NCBI RefSeq assembly: GCF_000003195.3
Contig: NC_012873.2
Location: 49,013,166 to 49,077,165, forward strand
Length of the DNA stretch: 64,000 bases
Direction of reading: 5' to 3'
From: Sorghum bicolor
Taxonomy: Eukaryota > Streptophyta > Magnoliopsida > Poales > Poaceae
Notes under the pieces: generated by a model
What the model saw: the letters and a program-made list of their open reading frames with translations, nothing else
What the model was told of the DNA's origin: nothing
The model's database searches: none
In this document: piece after piece, positions 11,034 to 21,970 of the stretch
Layout of the letters: every line of letters begins with the position of its first letter
How positions within the stretch are numbered: the first letter of the stretch is position 1
Made by a program: the position numbers and the translations under genes

Positions 11034-12189
11034 TTTGTGTATGCTTCAAGTACCTCAATATTCTCTTTGTTGCTTTCAAATGACTTTCTCTTGGTGAGGC
11101 TTGAAATCTTGCACACATGCATACACTAAACATGACATCCGGTCTTGATGCGGTCACATAGAGTAAGCTTCCAATCATAGACCAATACAACTTTTGATCC
11201 ACCATATTTCCACTTGTATCACTATCTAAGCTTCCATTTGTTCCCATTGGTGTGCTAATTGATTTTTCATCATCCATACCAAACTTCTTGAGCATGTCTT
11301 TTATGTACTTGCCTTGACTCACAAATGTGCCATTCTTCGATTGTTTGATTTGAAGACCAAGGAAGTAACTAAGCACCCCAGTCATTGACATCTCAAACTC
11401 ATTAGCCATCATATTTCCAAACTTCTCACAAAATTCTTGATTGGTTGATCCAAATATGATATCATCAACATAGATTTGCAACACAAACAAATCCTTGCTA
11501 ATTTTCTTGGTGAAGAGAGTGGTGTCAACCTTGTCCATTTTGAAACCTTTAGAGAGTAAGAAGTCTCTCAATCTCTCATACCATGCTCTAGGTGCTTGCT
11601 TCAAACCATACAATGCCTTTCTTAGCTTGTAAACATGGTTGGGTTTCTTGTCGTCTTCAAAACCGGGAGGTTGCTCAATATAAACTTCTTCATTGATATA
11701 GCCATTGAGAAATGCACTTTTCACATCCATTTGATATAACTTGATGTTATGTGCACAAGCATAGGCCAACAAGATCCTAATTGCTTCCAATCTTGCAACC
11801 GGGGCATATGTTTCACCAAAGTTAAGACCTTCAACTTGAGTATAGCCTTGCGCCACCAATCTTGCTTTGTTTCTTACAACTATCCCATCTTGATCTTTCT
11901 TGTTGCGAAAGACCCATCTAGTACCAATGATATTGTGATCACTAGGCCTCTCAACTAATTACCATACTTGATTTCTCTTGAAGTTGTTAAGCTCTTCATG
12001 CATAGCATTGATCCAATCAACATCTCTCAAAGCTTCATCTATCTTCTTTGGTTCAATGTGAGACACAAAGGAGAAATGCTCACAAAATGATGCTAATCTT
12101 GATCTAGTTTGCACTCCTCTTTGAATGTCTCCTATGACATGATCTAATGGATGATCTCTTGCCACATTGCTTGGTTGGAGTATTTGCAC
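11020..12189 (-). pseudogene. Copia reverse transcriptase, one premature stop
   Basis: The domain starts with the integrase-RT linker (ALRDVDWINAMHEELNNFKRN) in the 12189-11959 frame. It is broken by one TAA at about 11956-11958 right after NQVW, then continues in the same sense with GTRWVFRNKKDQDG, KARLVAQGYTQ, YAPVARLEAIR, MDVKSAFLNG, LYGLKQAPRAWY and the active-site block IYVDDIIFGST. YVDD and the first catalytic Asp (MDVKSAFL) are intact. Apart from the stop the domain looks complete, and it leads into the RNase H remnant. Confidence 0.9.
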
Positions 12190-12216
12190 TTGATTGCTTG
12201 CACTTGGTTGATCACT

Positions 12217-13599
12217 TTATTGAGATGGTGTACTAGCTTTATGTTGTTGATCTTGCACTTGAGATGATGTACTAGCTTGATTTAGGTCATGAGAACTAAT
12301 AGCTTGCACATTAGAGGTAGGAGGCACTTGATCTTTTTCATCTTCAACATCAATTACCTCTCCTGGCCTAATATCACCAATTTCCATTCTCTTCATTGCA
12401 TCGGCCAATTGTGTGCCTCTCACATCATCCAAGTTCTCTTCTTCATCTTGAGAGCCTTGAGTTTCATCAAATTCAACATCATGCACTTCCTCAAGTTGAC
12501 CACTTCCCAAATTCCATACTCTATATTCTTTGCTTGAAGTGGAGTAACCAAGCAAGAAACCTTCATCAACTTTCTTGTCAAACTTGCTCAATCTAGTGCC
12601 TTTTCTCAATATGTAGCATTTGCATCCAAATACCCTAAAGTATGATATGTTGGGCTTTCTTCCATTCAATATCTCATAAGGTGTCTTCTCTAGAAATGGA
12701 TGACAATAGAGTCTATTGCTATAGAAGCATGCCGTGTTGATTGCTTCGGCCCAAAATGAGTGACTCACATTGTACTCACTTAGCATTGATCTTGCCATAT
12801 CAATCAAAGTTCTATTTTTCCTTTCAACTAGCCCATTGGATTGTGGTGTATACTTTGCTGAGAATTGATGCTTGATTCCTAACTCATCACATAGCTCATC
12901 AACTCTTGTGTTTTTTAATTCACTTCCATTGTCACTTCTCACTTTCTTGATGGTGGTTTCATACTCATTTTGCATTCTTTTGATGAATAACTTGAAGATG
13001 TCATATACATCACTCTTGTCACTAAAAAATGCCACCCAAGTGTATCTAGTGAAATCATCCACAATCACAAATCCATATTTGTTGCCTCCAATGCTAGTGT
13101 ATGTTGTTGGCCCAAATAAATCTATATGCAACAACTCAAATGGCTTACAAGTACTCATGATGCTCTTCTTTGGATGAGTGTTGCCAACTTGCTTTCTGGC
13201 TTGACATGCACTACAAAGCTTATCTTTTTCAAATGTGACATCCTTCAAGCCTCTAACTAGATCATGTTTCACTAACTTGTTGAGTTGCTTCATTCCAACA
13301 TGACCAAGCCTTCTATGCCATAGCCAACCCATGCTTGATTTGGAGAGCAAGCATGTTGACAATTGAGCTTCACTTGTGTTGAAATCAACAAGATAGAGAT
13401 TGCCATATCTAAACCCCTTGAAAGCAACATTTGATCCATCAACACTAAACACCTCAACATCATCAATACCAAATATACATTTGTAGCCAAGATCACACAA
13501 TAGAGCAATTGATAGCAAGTTGAAGTTCAAGCTCTCTACTAGCATCACATTGGAAATGGACATATCATTTGAAATTGCAATCTTGCCAAGACCAATCAC
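12217..13599 (-). CDS. Copia integrase, full domain set
   Basis: A 460-codon open stretch. The zinc-binding HHCC module is present (WHRRLGH … LCSACQ), as is the catalytic D-D-E triad: HIDLFGP, VRSDNGSE and GLVERKNR. Downstream come the GKR-type copia C-terminal block (LNGRKPNISYFRVFGCKCYI) and an acidic linker (FDETQGSQDEEENLDD). Integrase processes and joins the element's cDNA ends into host DNA and is normally released from a gag-pol polyprotein, so the ATG at 13599 is not a real start. In this copy the integrase is the best preserved part of pol. Confidence 0.92.
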   Translation of the reverse strand: MIGLGKIAISNDMSISNVMLVESLNFNLLSIALLCDLGYKCIFGIDDVEVFSVDGSNVAFKGFRYGNLYLVDFNTSEAQLSTCLLSKSSMGWLWHRRLGHVGMKQLNKLVKHDLVRGLKDVTFEKDKLCSACQARKQVGNTHPKKSIMSTCKPFELLHIDLFGPTTYTSIGGNKYGFVIVDDFTRYTWVAFFSDKSDVYDIFKLFIKRMQNEYETTIKKVRSDNGSELKNTRVDELCDELGIKHQFSAKYTPQSNGLVERKNRTLIDMARSMLSEYNVSHSFWAEAINTACFYSNRLYCHPFLEKTPYEILNGRKPNISYFRVFGCKCYILRKGTRLSKFDKKVDEGFLLGYSTSSKEYRVWNLGSGQLEEVHDVEFDETQGSQDEEENLDDVRGTQLADAMKRMEIGDIRPGEVIDVEDEKDQVPPTSNVQAISSHDLNQASTSSQVQDQQHKASTPSQ

Positions 13600-13766
13600 A
13601 TCACCTCTACTATTGTGACCAAATGTGAAAATGTGATACTCCTCACATCACCATCATTTGGCTTCATTTCTTGGAACATTTTTGATTCACTGGTCATGTG
13701 TTGAGTGCACCCACTATCAAGAATCCAATGCCTTCCTCTAGCTTTGTAATTTACCAACAAAACAAA
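13600..13766 (-). pseudogene. Copia aspartic protease core
   Basis: Reading the minus strand just upstream of the integrase frame gives HWILDSGCTQHMTSESKMF, the copia protease active site (D-S-G followed by C/A-x-x-H-M-T). It sits after the second gag zinc knuckle and before LGKIAISND, the correct order. It is out of frame with the integrase ORF because of an indel near 13610-13625, so it is not on one continuous reading frame. Confidence 0.8.
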
Positions 13767-14396
13767 TCAATGCCTTTTAGGTACCCATACTTGCTTGGGT
13801 CCTTGGAGGATAGACATTAAGCTCTTTGGTACCCAAATAGCTTTCTTCTTTGAGCCCACAATTGGTGTACCAATAAACTTAGCTTGTACACCCTTCTCAC
13901 CCTTGGTAAGGAAATAACAAGAATAAAAAAGAACGAATGGTACATTAGCAATTTTCTTGTTCTTCTTCATTTTATTACAATTATGCTCTAAATGCCCAAC
14001 TTGCTTGCATTTCTTGCAAAACCGACCATCGCTTCTCACAAAGTTAGACTTTGGAGTTGCAAAGGCCGCCTTGCCCTTCTTGGGGGTATAGCCCAATCCC
14101 TCTTTGTTGAGAGAAAAGCGTTGGCTACCCAAGCACTTAAGCAAGCGGGCCTCACTGCCATAGGCCTTGTCTAGAGCGTGAGTGAGCTCATCCACCTTCC
14201 TCTTGAGGGTCTCATTCTCAACCATAAGTGATGCATCACAAGTGAAACCATCACTCATACTTGAGCTTGAGTTGGTTTTGATGGATGAAGAGCTACAAGA
14301 AAAGTTAGCTTGTGATGTAACAATGGGTTTATAAAAAGATTCATCCACAATATCACAAGTTAGTCCAATGCTTCTTGTCTCCTTCACATCCTCCAC
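13767..14396 (-). pseudogene. Copia gag C-terminal extension with second zinc knuckle
   Basis: The 209-codon frame has a Ser-rich stretch, a short coiled-coil segment (ENETLKRKVDELTHALDKAYG), and the knuckle CKKCKQVGHLEHNC (C-x2-C-x4-H-x4-C). It ends in KQVWVPK, the usual lead into the protease. It is separated from the main gag frame by a stop near 14461. In relatives these parts form one polyprotein, so this is a broken continuation and not a separate gene. Confidence 0.8.
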
Positions 14397-14460
14397 CTTT
14401 GCTTGATCAAGAAGAATAGAGTGAGCTTTTGCAAGCTTGGTGTGAGTGTTCTCAAGTTCC

Positions 14461-15852
14461 TCATGGTTCCTTTAGACACTCATGAGATGCTTGGAGCTCC
14501 CTAAGGGACTTCTCAAGATCTTGGACTTTCTTGAGTAAGCCCTTACACTCCTTTCTCTTCTTCTGGAAGCCTTCATTTAGTTGCTCACACATGTCCATGA
14601 GCTCCTCCTTGGAAGGGTCATCATCATCATCACTACAAGAATCATCATCATCACATGCATCATCATTATATGTTACCTCAGTGGACTTAGCCATGAGGCA
14701 TGTTGATGTAGCATCATCAAAGAGAGATGGCTTGTTGGAAATGGCAATGCCACCGAAAGCCTTCTTCATGGCCTCCAACTCCTTCTCATCATCACTATCT
14801 TCATCATCATCAGCATCACTATCCCATGTGATAATATAGCCACCACCCTTCTTGTTCTTTCTGAAGCTCATCTTCTTGGACTTCTTTTCCTTTCTATCAT
14901 TCTTATCCTTCTTCTTCTTGTTGTCACCATCATCATCATCAAGATGTGGACAATTGGCCAACATATGATCAGGTCTCTTGCATTTGAAGCAAAGCCTTCC
15001 ATTACCATTGCCTTTGGTGAAGTCTCTTCTCTTTCTTGCACCATAGCCCTTCTTCTTCATGAACTTGCCCATCTTGTGGACTAGAAGTGCCATAGCCTCA
15101 TCATCACTATCCATTTCTTCCTCACTTGACTCTTCTTTCTTGCTCTTGTCCTTGGATGAGGATGAAGCCTTGAATGCCATACTCTTCTCTTTTTTGTTTT
15201 TCTTTTCCCTCTTGTCCTCTTCTCCTTCACTAAGATCATCATTGTATTGAGCATGAGTCATTATGTCACCAAGCACTTCATTTGGAGTCACCTTGCTAAA
15301 TCCTTCTCTAAAGATCATTCTTCTCAAGGTAGAGAATCTCTTTGGCAAGAACATGAGGAACTTATGTGAGAAGTCCTCGTCCTTCACTTTCTCTCCAAGG
15401 TTCTTGAGATCATTGACAATCACTTGGAGTCTATAGAACATTTCCGGAATGGACTCATCCTTTTCCATCTTGAAGTTGAATAGCTTGTCCTTGAGCATGT
15501 ACAACTGGGCACTCTTGACATTTTGGTTTCCCTCATATATCTCAATCAATCTTTGCGACACCTCACTTGCTTTCTCAAGATCTTTGATTTTCTCAAACAC
15601 TTTTGAATCAATCCCTTGATATATGGCATTGAGAGCGACATTATTGCATTGTTGGTTGATTTCATCCTTGTCGGTAAGATTATTGAGATCAAGGACAACA
15701 AAGTCATTCTCGGTCACATTCCACACTTTGGTATGAATGGTACCAAGGTGCATTTTCATCTTTCTCTTCCATTGATCAAATGATGTGGTGCCATCAAACA
15801 TTGGCGGTTTACCCCCAACATGGTTGAACACAATATGAGCTATAATTTGCAC
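14461..15852 (-). CDS. Copia gag (capsid-nucleocapsid)
   Basis: A 463-codon frame. The N-terminal part (FDGTTSFDQWKRKMKMHL, LYMLKDKLFNFKMEKDESI, FREGFSKVTPNEVLG) matches the gag/UBN2-type capsid region of plant copia elements. A Lys-rich stretch leads to the zinc knuckle CFKCKRPDHMLANC, followed by acidic Asp runs and a C-terminal coiled coil. Gag packages element RNA into virus-like particles. The frame begins about 50 bases inside the 5' LTR boundary, immediately after the primer-binding site, so the leader is very short. It terminates before the second knuckle. Confidence 0.88.
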   Translation of the reverse strand: MQIIAHIVFNHVGGKPPMFDGTTSFDQWKRKMKMHLGTIHTKVWNVTENDFVVLDLNNLTDKDEINQQCNNVALNAIYQGIDSKVFEKIKDLEKASEVSQRLIEIYEGNQNVKSAQLYMLKDKLFNFKMEKDESIPEMFYRLQVIVNDLKNLGEKVKDEDFSHKFLMFLPKRFSTLRRMIFREGFSKVTPNEVLGDIMTHAQYNDDLSEGEEDKREKKNKKEKSMAFKASSSSKDKSKKEESSEEEMDSDDEAMALLVHKMGKFMKKKGYGARKRRDFTKGNGNGRLCFKCKRPDHMLANCPHLDDDDGDNKKKKDKNDRKEKKSKKMSFRKNKKGGGYIITWDSDADDDEDSDDEKELEAMKKAFGGIAISNKPSLFDDATSTCLMAKSTEVTYNDDACDDDDSCSDDDDDPSKEELMDMCEQLNEGFQKKRKECKGLLKKVQDLEKSLRELQASHECLKEP

Positions 15853-15887
15853 ACCGAGGTTGTTAAGCCTTCACTAAACGGTGACCA

Positions 15888-15901
15888 CGGCTCTGATTCC
15901 A
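15888..15901 (-). other. Primer-binding site of the copia element (initiator tRNA-Met type)
   Basis: On the minus strand the first bases inside the 5' LTR read …TGGAATCAGAGCC. The usual plant initiator tRNA-Met primer site is TGGTATCAGAGC, so the site differs at one position (T to A). Its location two or three bases inside the LTR is correct for priming minus-strand cDNA. Confidence 0.8.
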
Positions 15902-15903
15902 CT

Positions 15904-16831
15904 TGAAAGGTCCTAATATGGCTAGAGGGGGGGTGAATAGCCTATTAAAAAATTTCTACAAACTCACTAGAGCAAGAGGTTAGTAAACAACAAAGCGAAG
16001 CTTTTGCTCTAGCTCTAATGAGGTGTTTGCAAGCCACCTAACTAATAATTCTACTTGCTATAATCACTAGGCACACAAAAGCTTAGTCTCTACTTACACT
16101 AGAGAGCTACCTAAAGTTTGTATACAAGTAAGCTACTCTAGTTTTGTGAGAATGTAAAAGAGAGTAATGCAAAGTTGAGTTAGAGATGTTATACCACCGT
16201 GTAGAGGAGATTGATCCAATCACAAGAGAATATCCAAGATCACCAAGAATCAAATCAATCAACAAATAACCAAGGGAGACAAAGAGACACAAGATTTTTC
16301 TCCCGAGGTTCACGTGCTTGCCAGCACGCTACGTCTCCGTTGTGTCGACCAACATTTTGTGGTCAGGCGGTTAATTGGGATTCCACACCCAAGCTCACCA
16401 CGAGCACCACAAGGACCTACCACAAATGAGGTAGCTCAATGACACTTGCAATCCACTAATAGTTGTCTTTGGCTCTCCGACGGGGTAGGCACAAAAACCC
16501 CTCACAATCACCAGGAGATGGCCACGAACAACCACCAACTCATGCTAATGCTACACCACAAATCCAAGCCGTCTAGGTGGCGGCAACCACCAAGAGTAAC
16601 AAGCAAACCCACTGCTCAAGGATCACTAGTGCCACTAGATGCTCAAACTCTAAGCAAATGCAACTAGGATCTCTCCCAATCTCACTTTGGATGATCAAAT
16701 CTTGAACAAGGTGAGTGGGATGTGTGGGAGTATGCTCACAAGATGTATCAACAAGTTAGAGAGTCAAGAGAGTGAGCAAGAACCGGCCAACACATATTTA
16801 TAGAAACCCCAAGCTTCAAAGAGTTGTTGGC
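15904..16831 (-). repeat. 5' LTR of the copia element, first part (rest at 25191-26185)
   Basis: It starts TGAAAGGTCCTAATATGGC exactly like the left LTR and follows it to AGCTTCAAAGAGTTGTTGGC, where the Athila-like element has inserted. The LTR resumes at 25186 with the duplicated TTGGC and runs through the ACCGGACGCGTCCGGT-type array to 26185. Joined length is about 1.92 kb, slightly longer than its partner because the unit array differs. Its outer end reads GGGCTTTGA, one base off the partner's GGGCTTTCA. Confidence 0.9.
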
Positions 16832-18487
16832 TGTTGACGGTCCTCAAGTATCAAATTTAATTATCAAATAAACAAAGAAAAGGATCCAAATGAAATAAAC
16901 ATCTAGACTTAGGGTTTCATCTGACAGAATTCCATGAGTTTTGGTGTTTGTCTATTTCTGCAGGGGGTTATCAGGAAATACGGAAGAAAGGCCCACACGT
17001 CGGAATTACATAGAGATATCAACGTGCCGCGCAATTATCTTACATCTAGAAGACTCCAGAAGCCACGGGAAGGAAGCGGAGGCCGAACGGGGCCAGGCAC
17101 TGGGCGCCCGCCCAGTTGACCTGGGCGCCCGCCCCCTCTCTGAGTTGGATCAGGACTCTCTTTCGGGACTAATCTCCACCGACCTAAAGGATCAAGGATA
17201 ACCATTCAATCAATGTCGGTTTGATCCAATGGCCCATATTCACTTGAAGGGACTATAAAACCAGACCCCCTGGCCCCTAGAGGAGAGAGCCTCTCAACCC
17301 TAATTCATTATTCCTCAAGGGAGAAGAAGCCTCTGATCATGCCTGGAGCCACCACATCAATTAGACATCTAGATTAGCATAGCTACATAGGATTAGAACT
17401 AGAAGGAGTCAATCATCGATTGGTTTCCGGATCTGTCAAGAGGATTCTTGGTAATTCTATAATTGTGCTTCTAATTGTTCTTCTAATCATCTTTGTTCTT
17501 CAATATTATGAATATGACTTTGTTCTACTTGAATATATTGCTTATGACATTGCTCTACTTGTTAATATTCAGGATTATATTGTTCTTAGCTTATCATAGT
17601 TATATACTTGGCTTAGTTAGATTGGATCTATATACATGTTTAGGATCATATAGCGTTTATCCATCGGATCCATAGGTAAATGATAGATATTGTGTAGGCG
17701 TGGTGCTTATACCGTATTTATCTGCGATTGTACCCAATATGCCAGATCGTGGGGTAGTTCGTGATAGTGACAGCTTCATTGATTCTTATATAGTCCCCCT
17801 CTCGTGTATTGGGCTGGCAGAGCAACATTAATACAGGGGAGTGATTGCTATGTTTCTCATTTACCTTGATAATATCACTCATAGTCTTGTCTTGCAATGA
17901 TTGCTAAGTATGCTTGCACTAACTATGATAATGCTAGACTGTATAGTTGAGAATAACTTAGGGAATATTCTTGTAGTTTGTTCTAATACCATGCTAATGA
18001 CTTTCTAGAATATCTAATTGAGGTGCTTATCATATTTATTATGTGGCTAGTTATGCTGATCAGATTAATTATCTTTGTCACTATTCATTACTTCATATAT
18101 CTTTTATGTGACACTTACCCCTGTATGAAAGAATTAGATACAATGTTCTCAATTATACATGCAATGATAGATACTCAATCTCATATTCTATTCCATAATC
18201 AATATTGATGATTGCTAATCCCTTCCCAGTGGTAAAAATATAAATAACGATACCTGGAATACTTCCCGGTTAAAATGCTACATCGGTATTAATCTGTGCA
18301 CTTGCAGATCCCATTCATTATTTATTTAGAAGAGCAATTGCATATTTCAATACCGCGTCTCTCATGTCATGCTGGGGATGACAACTTGGCTTAAGTGGTA
18401 TGAGGGATAGGTTTGGCATTTTTGGCACTGTTACTAGAATTAGAAAACTAAGTCTACTTTTGGTAATGATGTTAAGAATACCCAACA
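16832..18487 (+). repeat. 5' LTR of the Athila-like element (1656 bp)
   Basis: Starts TGTTGACGGTCCTCAAG and ends GTTAAGAATACCCAACA. It aligns throughout with 23522-25185 with a low density of substitutions; the first 120 bases are the most divergent. A TATA-like box in GGGACTATAAAACCAGACC (near 17251-17270) is shared by both copies and is a likely promoter, with CCTCTCAACCCTAATTC just downstream. The small ORFs inside (for example 16941-17201) recur in the other LTR at 23631-23891, which reflects LTR duplication and not genes. Confidence 0.92.
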
Positions 18488-18495
18488 AGCATTTT

Positions 18496-18513
18496 TGGCG
18501 CCGTTGCCGGGGA
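18496..18513 (+). other. Primer-binding site, tRNA-Asp type
   Basis: TGGCGCCGTTGCCGGGGA lies eight bases inside the 5' LTR and is complementary to the 3' end of plant tRNA-Asp(GTC). Athila-group elements are known to use tRNA-Asp, which supports the classification. The match is perfect over 18 bases. Confidence 0.9.
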
Positions 18514-18646
18514 AGGTTGATTACTAATCACGAATGGATATAGAATTTTGAGTTATCATTCGCATCACTAATATGATTGAGCTTATCTATTCTCTCATAC
18601 AGTTTTACCGCATTATTTTTCTATTTTATCTTATGCAGGGTAATGT

Positions 18647-21294
18647 ATGAATAGAAGACATCTTCCACGAAATTTTATTGACAATCCCGAAGCGTTATTC
18701 CGAAAAACTAGAGCCAAGCTCAAGAAGTGATCATCAACACTTCAGCAAGAAGCTTCATCCAATCAAGAAGATTACCGGAACTTGTCTTCAGAGTTCGAAG
18801 CCATGGCGAACAAATCAATCCGTGAGTTCTCAGCTCCCACTACGGACAACATCCGCACTGGACCTGCTGCAGAGATCGACGGCAACTTTGAGCTCAAACC
18901 TGGACTTATCAACATGGTGCAATCCAACCAGTTCTGTGGGAAGGCACACGAAGATGCTAGTGCTCATCTCCAACACTTTCTGGAGATTTGCAGCACATTT
19001 ACCATATCAGGAGTCCCCAGAGATGCTATACTACTTCGCCTCTTCCCATTCTCACTATTAGGAAGAGCGAAGCATTGGTTTTATGCTACAAAGGAGAAGA
19101 ATACTATGTAGGCACTTTGCTCCACGAACTTTCTGGCTAAGTTCTTTCCCATGGGCAAGACCAATGCTCTCCGTGGGAAGATTACAAGTTTTCAGCAACA
19201 ACATGATGAATCCGTTCCAGAAGCATGGGAGCGCTTCCAAGACTACATCCTAGAATGTCCCCATCATGGAATGGAGAGTTGGCTACTGATGCAGACGTTT
19301 TATCATGGGCTCGGCAACAGTGCCCGAGAGACCATGGATGCTGCAGCTGGAGGAGCATTCCTATCACTCACTATACCACAAGCCACAGCTCTTGTGGAGA
19401 ATATGGCGTCCAACCATGGCTGGAATGAAGAAATGACCCAGACACGCAAGAGGGGTGGAGGTATGCATCAGCTCAAGGAGGTACACATGCTGTCTGCAAA
19501 GCTAGACCTACTCATGAAGAAGCTCGATGATAGAGCTGGAGATAAGAAAGAAGTTATGCACATCTGCGACTCTCACATGACTTGTGAGGAGTGTGGAGAC
19601 ACTGGACACTCAGGCAACCACTGTCCTGAGATGCTTGAGGATGTGAACTACATCAACAACAACAACTACTACTACTACAACCGTCCTCAGCAAAATCAAG
19701 GTTGGGATCAACAGAGGCCTAACTACTGAGGTAATTATCAAGGTAATAATTCTTACAACAATAATAATAATTTTTCACCTGTAAGAGAGTTAGTGTCTAA
19801 TCAAGGAAAGCTAATGGATGACCTATCTAAGAAATTGGCATCTAATGATAAAATGCTAGAAAATATAAATAACAGAATGGATAATTTTTCTACTGCCATC
19901 AAGAATCAAATTAGCTTTAATAAAATGATTGAATCTCAGTTAAATCAAATAGCTGCTGCTGTTCCTACTACTAACCCCGGTATACCATCACAACCGGAAG
20001 GATTAGAATCTGTAAATCTTGTAGACATGTTTGATGCAGGTAATTGGAGTAACCCCGTCACTAAAGTTACTACTGACCTTCTGCCGGTCAAGAGAGGTGA
20101 TCCAGGACGCCTTGTCATCTCGATCTCCATCGGCATGGTGGACGTCCCAGAAGCACTCTGCGACTTTAGCTCTAGTGTCAACATTATACCAAGGGTACTC
20201 TATGAAAAATTCTTTACATATCCTTTATTAGAGACAACCATGTGTTTGCAGTTTGCAGATCAGGCGTTAAGTTTTCCAAAGGGAATATTGAAGAATATTT
20301 GTGTCTGAGTTGGTACCTTATATGCCATAGCAGACTTTGTGGTGATAGAGACCGGTAATGATGAGAGAGCACCCATCATCTTAGGGAGGTCATTCTTAAA
20401 CACCTCGGGAGCTGTCATCTACGCTAGTGCTGCCAAGATCAGTTTCTACATCAAAGAGAGAAAGGAGACGTTTTCCTTCAAGAACAAGGCTACACAAATC
20501 CCAGATCAATCCAGACGTGAATCAAGGAAGAGGACCAACAGGAGGAACAGGAACAAGCAAGTGTGGACCGAGTCAGCTAAGATGGTCACTGTGGTTCAAG
20601 GAGGTCAAGATCATCAACTTAAGTCACCGTTTCTGACCAAGAAGGACGACCTAGGAATGCCAAGAATCTATTGTTCCATATATGGATACAACTTCTACAA
20701 GACGTTTTGCGACACCGGATCGGGCGTCAACATAATGGCCGTAGTCACCTATTGGCTCTTGTTCGGAACCATGCCCTTAAGACCAACATACATTCAGCTC
20801 CAGATGGCAGATCAGATATTTCGAGAGGTTAAAGGTATAGTAATTGATGTCCCAGTCAAAATAGACGATCATTTTGTCTACACAGACTTTTAGGTTATTG
20901 ACATGGGAGAAGACGAGTACGATCCACCCATCATCCTTGGAAGACCGTTCCTCAGCACTGTTAAAGCAATTATCTACATTGAACTGGAGAAGTCCATATG
21001 CACTTCCCCTTAGAGAAGGTACGCCGCTATTTTACTCACCCTAACTATATCGTTGAAGAATCTAAGTAGGTCAGAAAACGACGCAACCGCAACCAGAGGA
21101 GGGAAATCATCAAGGACAGATGGGCAGACTACGAAGGAGAAGTTGTAAGGTAAGAAGACATACTGTTTAAACAGAATTATCCTGAGGAGACCGTAGCACC
21201 GAGTCAGGTATGGAGAGAGAAGATAACTATGCATGAAGAGGAGGCGCTGCCGGAAGTACCGACTACGCCACCCAACGAATCCCAGGACAATTGA
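18647..21294 (+). pseudogene. Athila-like gag plus two tandem aspartic protease-like domains
   Basis: A single reading frame runs from the ATG at 18647 (NRRHLPRNFIDNPEALFRK) to 21013, interrupted only by in-frame stops at 18728, 19109, 19727, 20306 and 20891. After one frame change near 21011 it continues to 21294. Gag blocks include FELKPGLINMVQ, FCGKAHEDASAHLQHFLEIC, LGRAKHWFY and FHGL/YHGLGN-type motifs, then a knuckle-like CEECGDTGHSGNHC and a coiled coil with LAANDK-like text. The first protease-like block has DFSSSVNIIP and a C-terminal ILGRSFLNT. The second has CDTGSGVNIM and ILGRPFLST. D-T-G-S in the second looks catalytically competent; D-F-S-S in the first has lost the Gly. No polymerase follows. 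Confidence 0.88.
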
Positions 21295-21909
21295 GAAAAC
21301 GGAGAGTCCCGTTTGGAGGACTTAAAAACACCGAACGCCTTGCCAAGAGGTAAACTTGGTAGTTATCCTTTCCCTTTTCAATTATTTAAAATAGTTTACT
21401 TAGTTAATTATGTTCATACTATCCTAAAAAGAAAATAAAAATGTGAAAAAAATAGTAAGCCCCATGTGAGTATACGAGTGGCATGAAACCCATAAGTACA
21501 TTCACTGTGGTGGCATAAAAATAAAATAAATATTTCTTTTCTGCTTTATAAAACGAAAATATAAAAATAGAGAGTAAGATTGAGGAGACTCAACATGATA
21601 AAGGCTAGATATTTATGCTAACACTTAATCAGTTCCACAAGCTTTGTTGTCTATTTGAGCTCCACAGAAATCAAAAATCAAGAAGACTAGCAGACGGAGG
21701 ACATTCTAATCGCAGTCAGAATGCTGCTGACTTTCAAATACACCTCTGCCACCTGCTAGCTACATCAAGAGAAATTACGTCAAAATTCAACTTGGGGGAG
21801 AGCACCCCCATTTATCCCGCTAAGTATTTCTATCTATCTATCTTTATACTTATACTATATTAGAATATAAATATACATAAACCAGGAAAAACCAAATAAA
21901 GATTTTATG

Positions 21910-21970
<61 letters not shown>

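Noticed and set aside
14531..15250. Ser-rich plus-strand frames opposite copia gag
   Set aside because: Complement of Asp/Glu/Lys-rich gag codons; pure shadow.
16941..17201. 86-codon frame repeated at 23631-23891 as a conserved small gene
   Set aside because: The two copies are simply the two LTRs of one element; similarity reflects LTR duplication.
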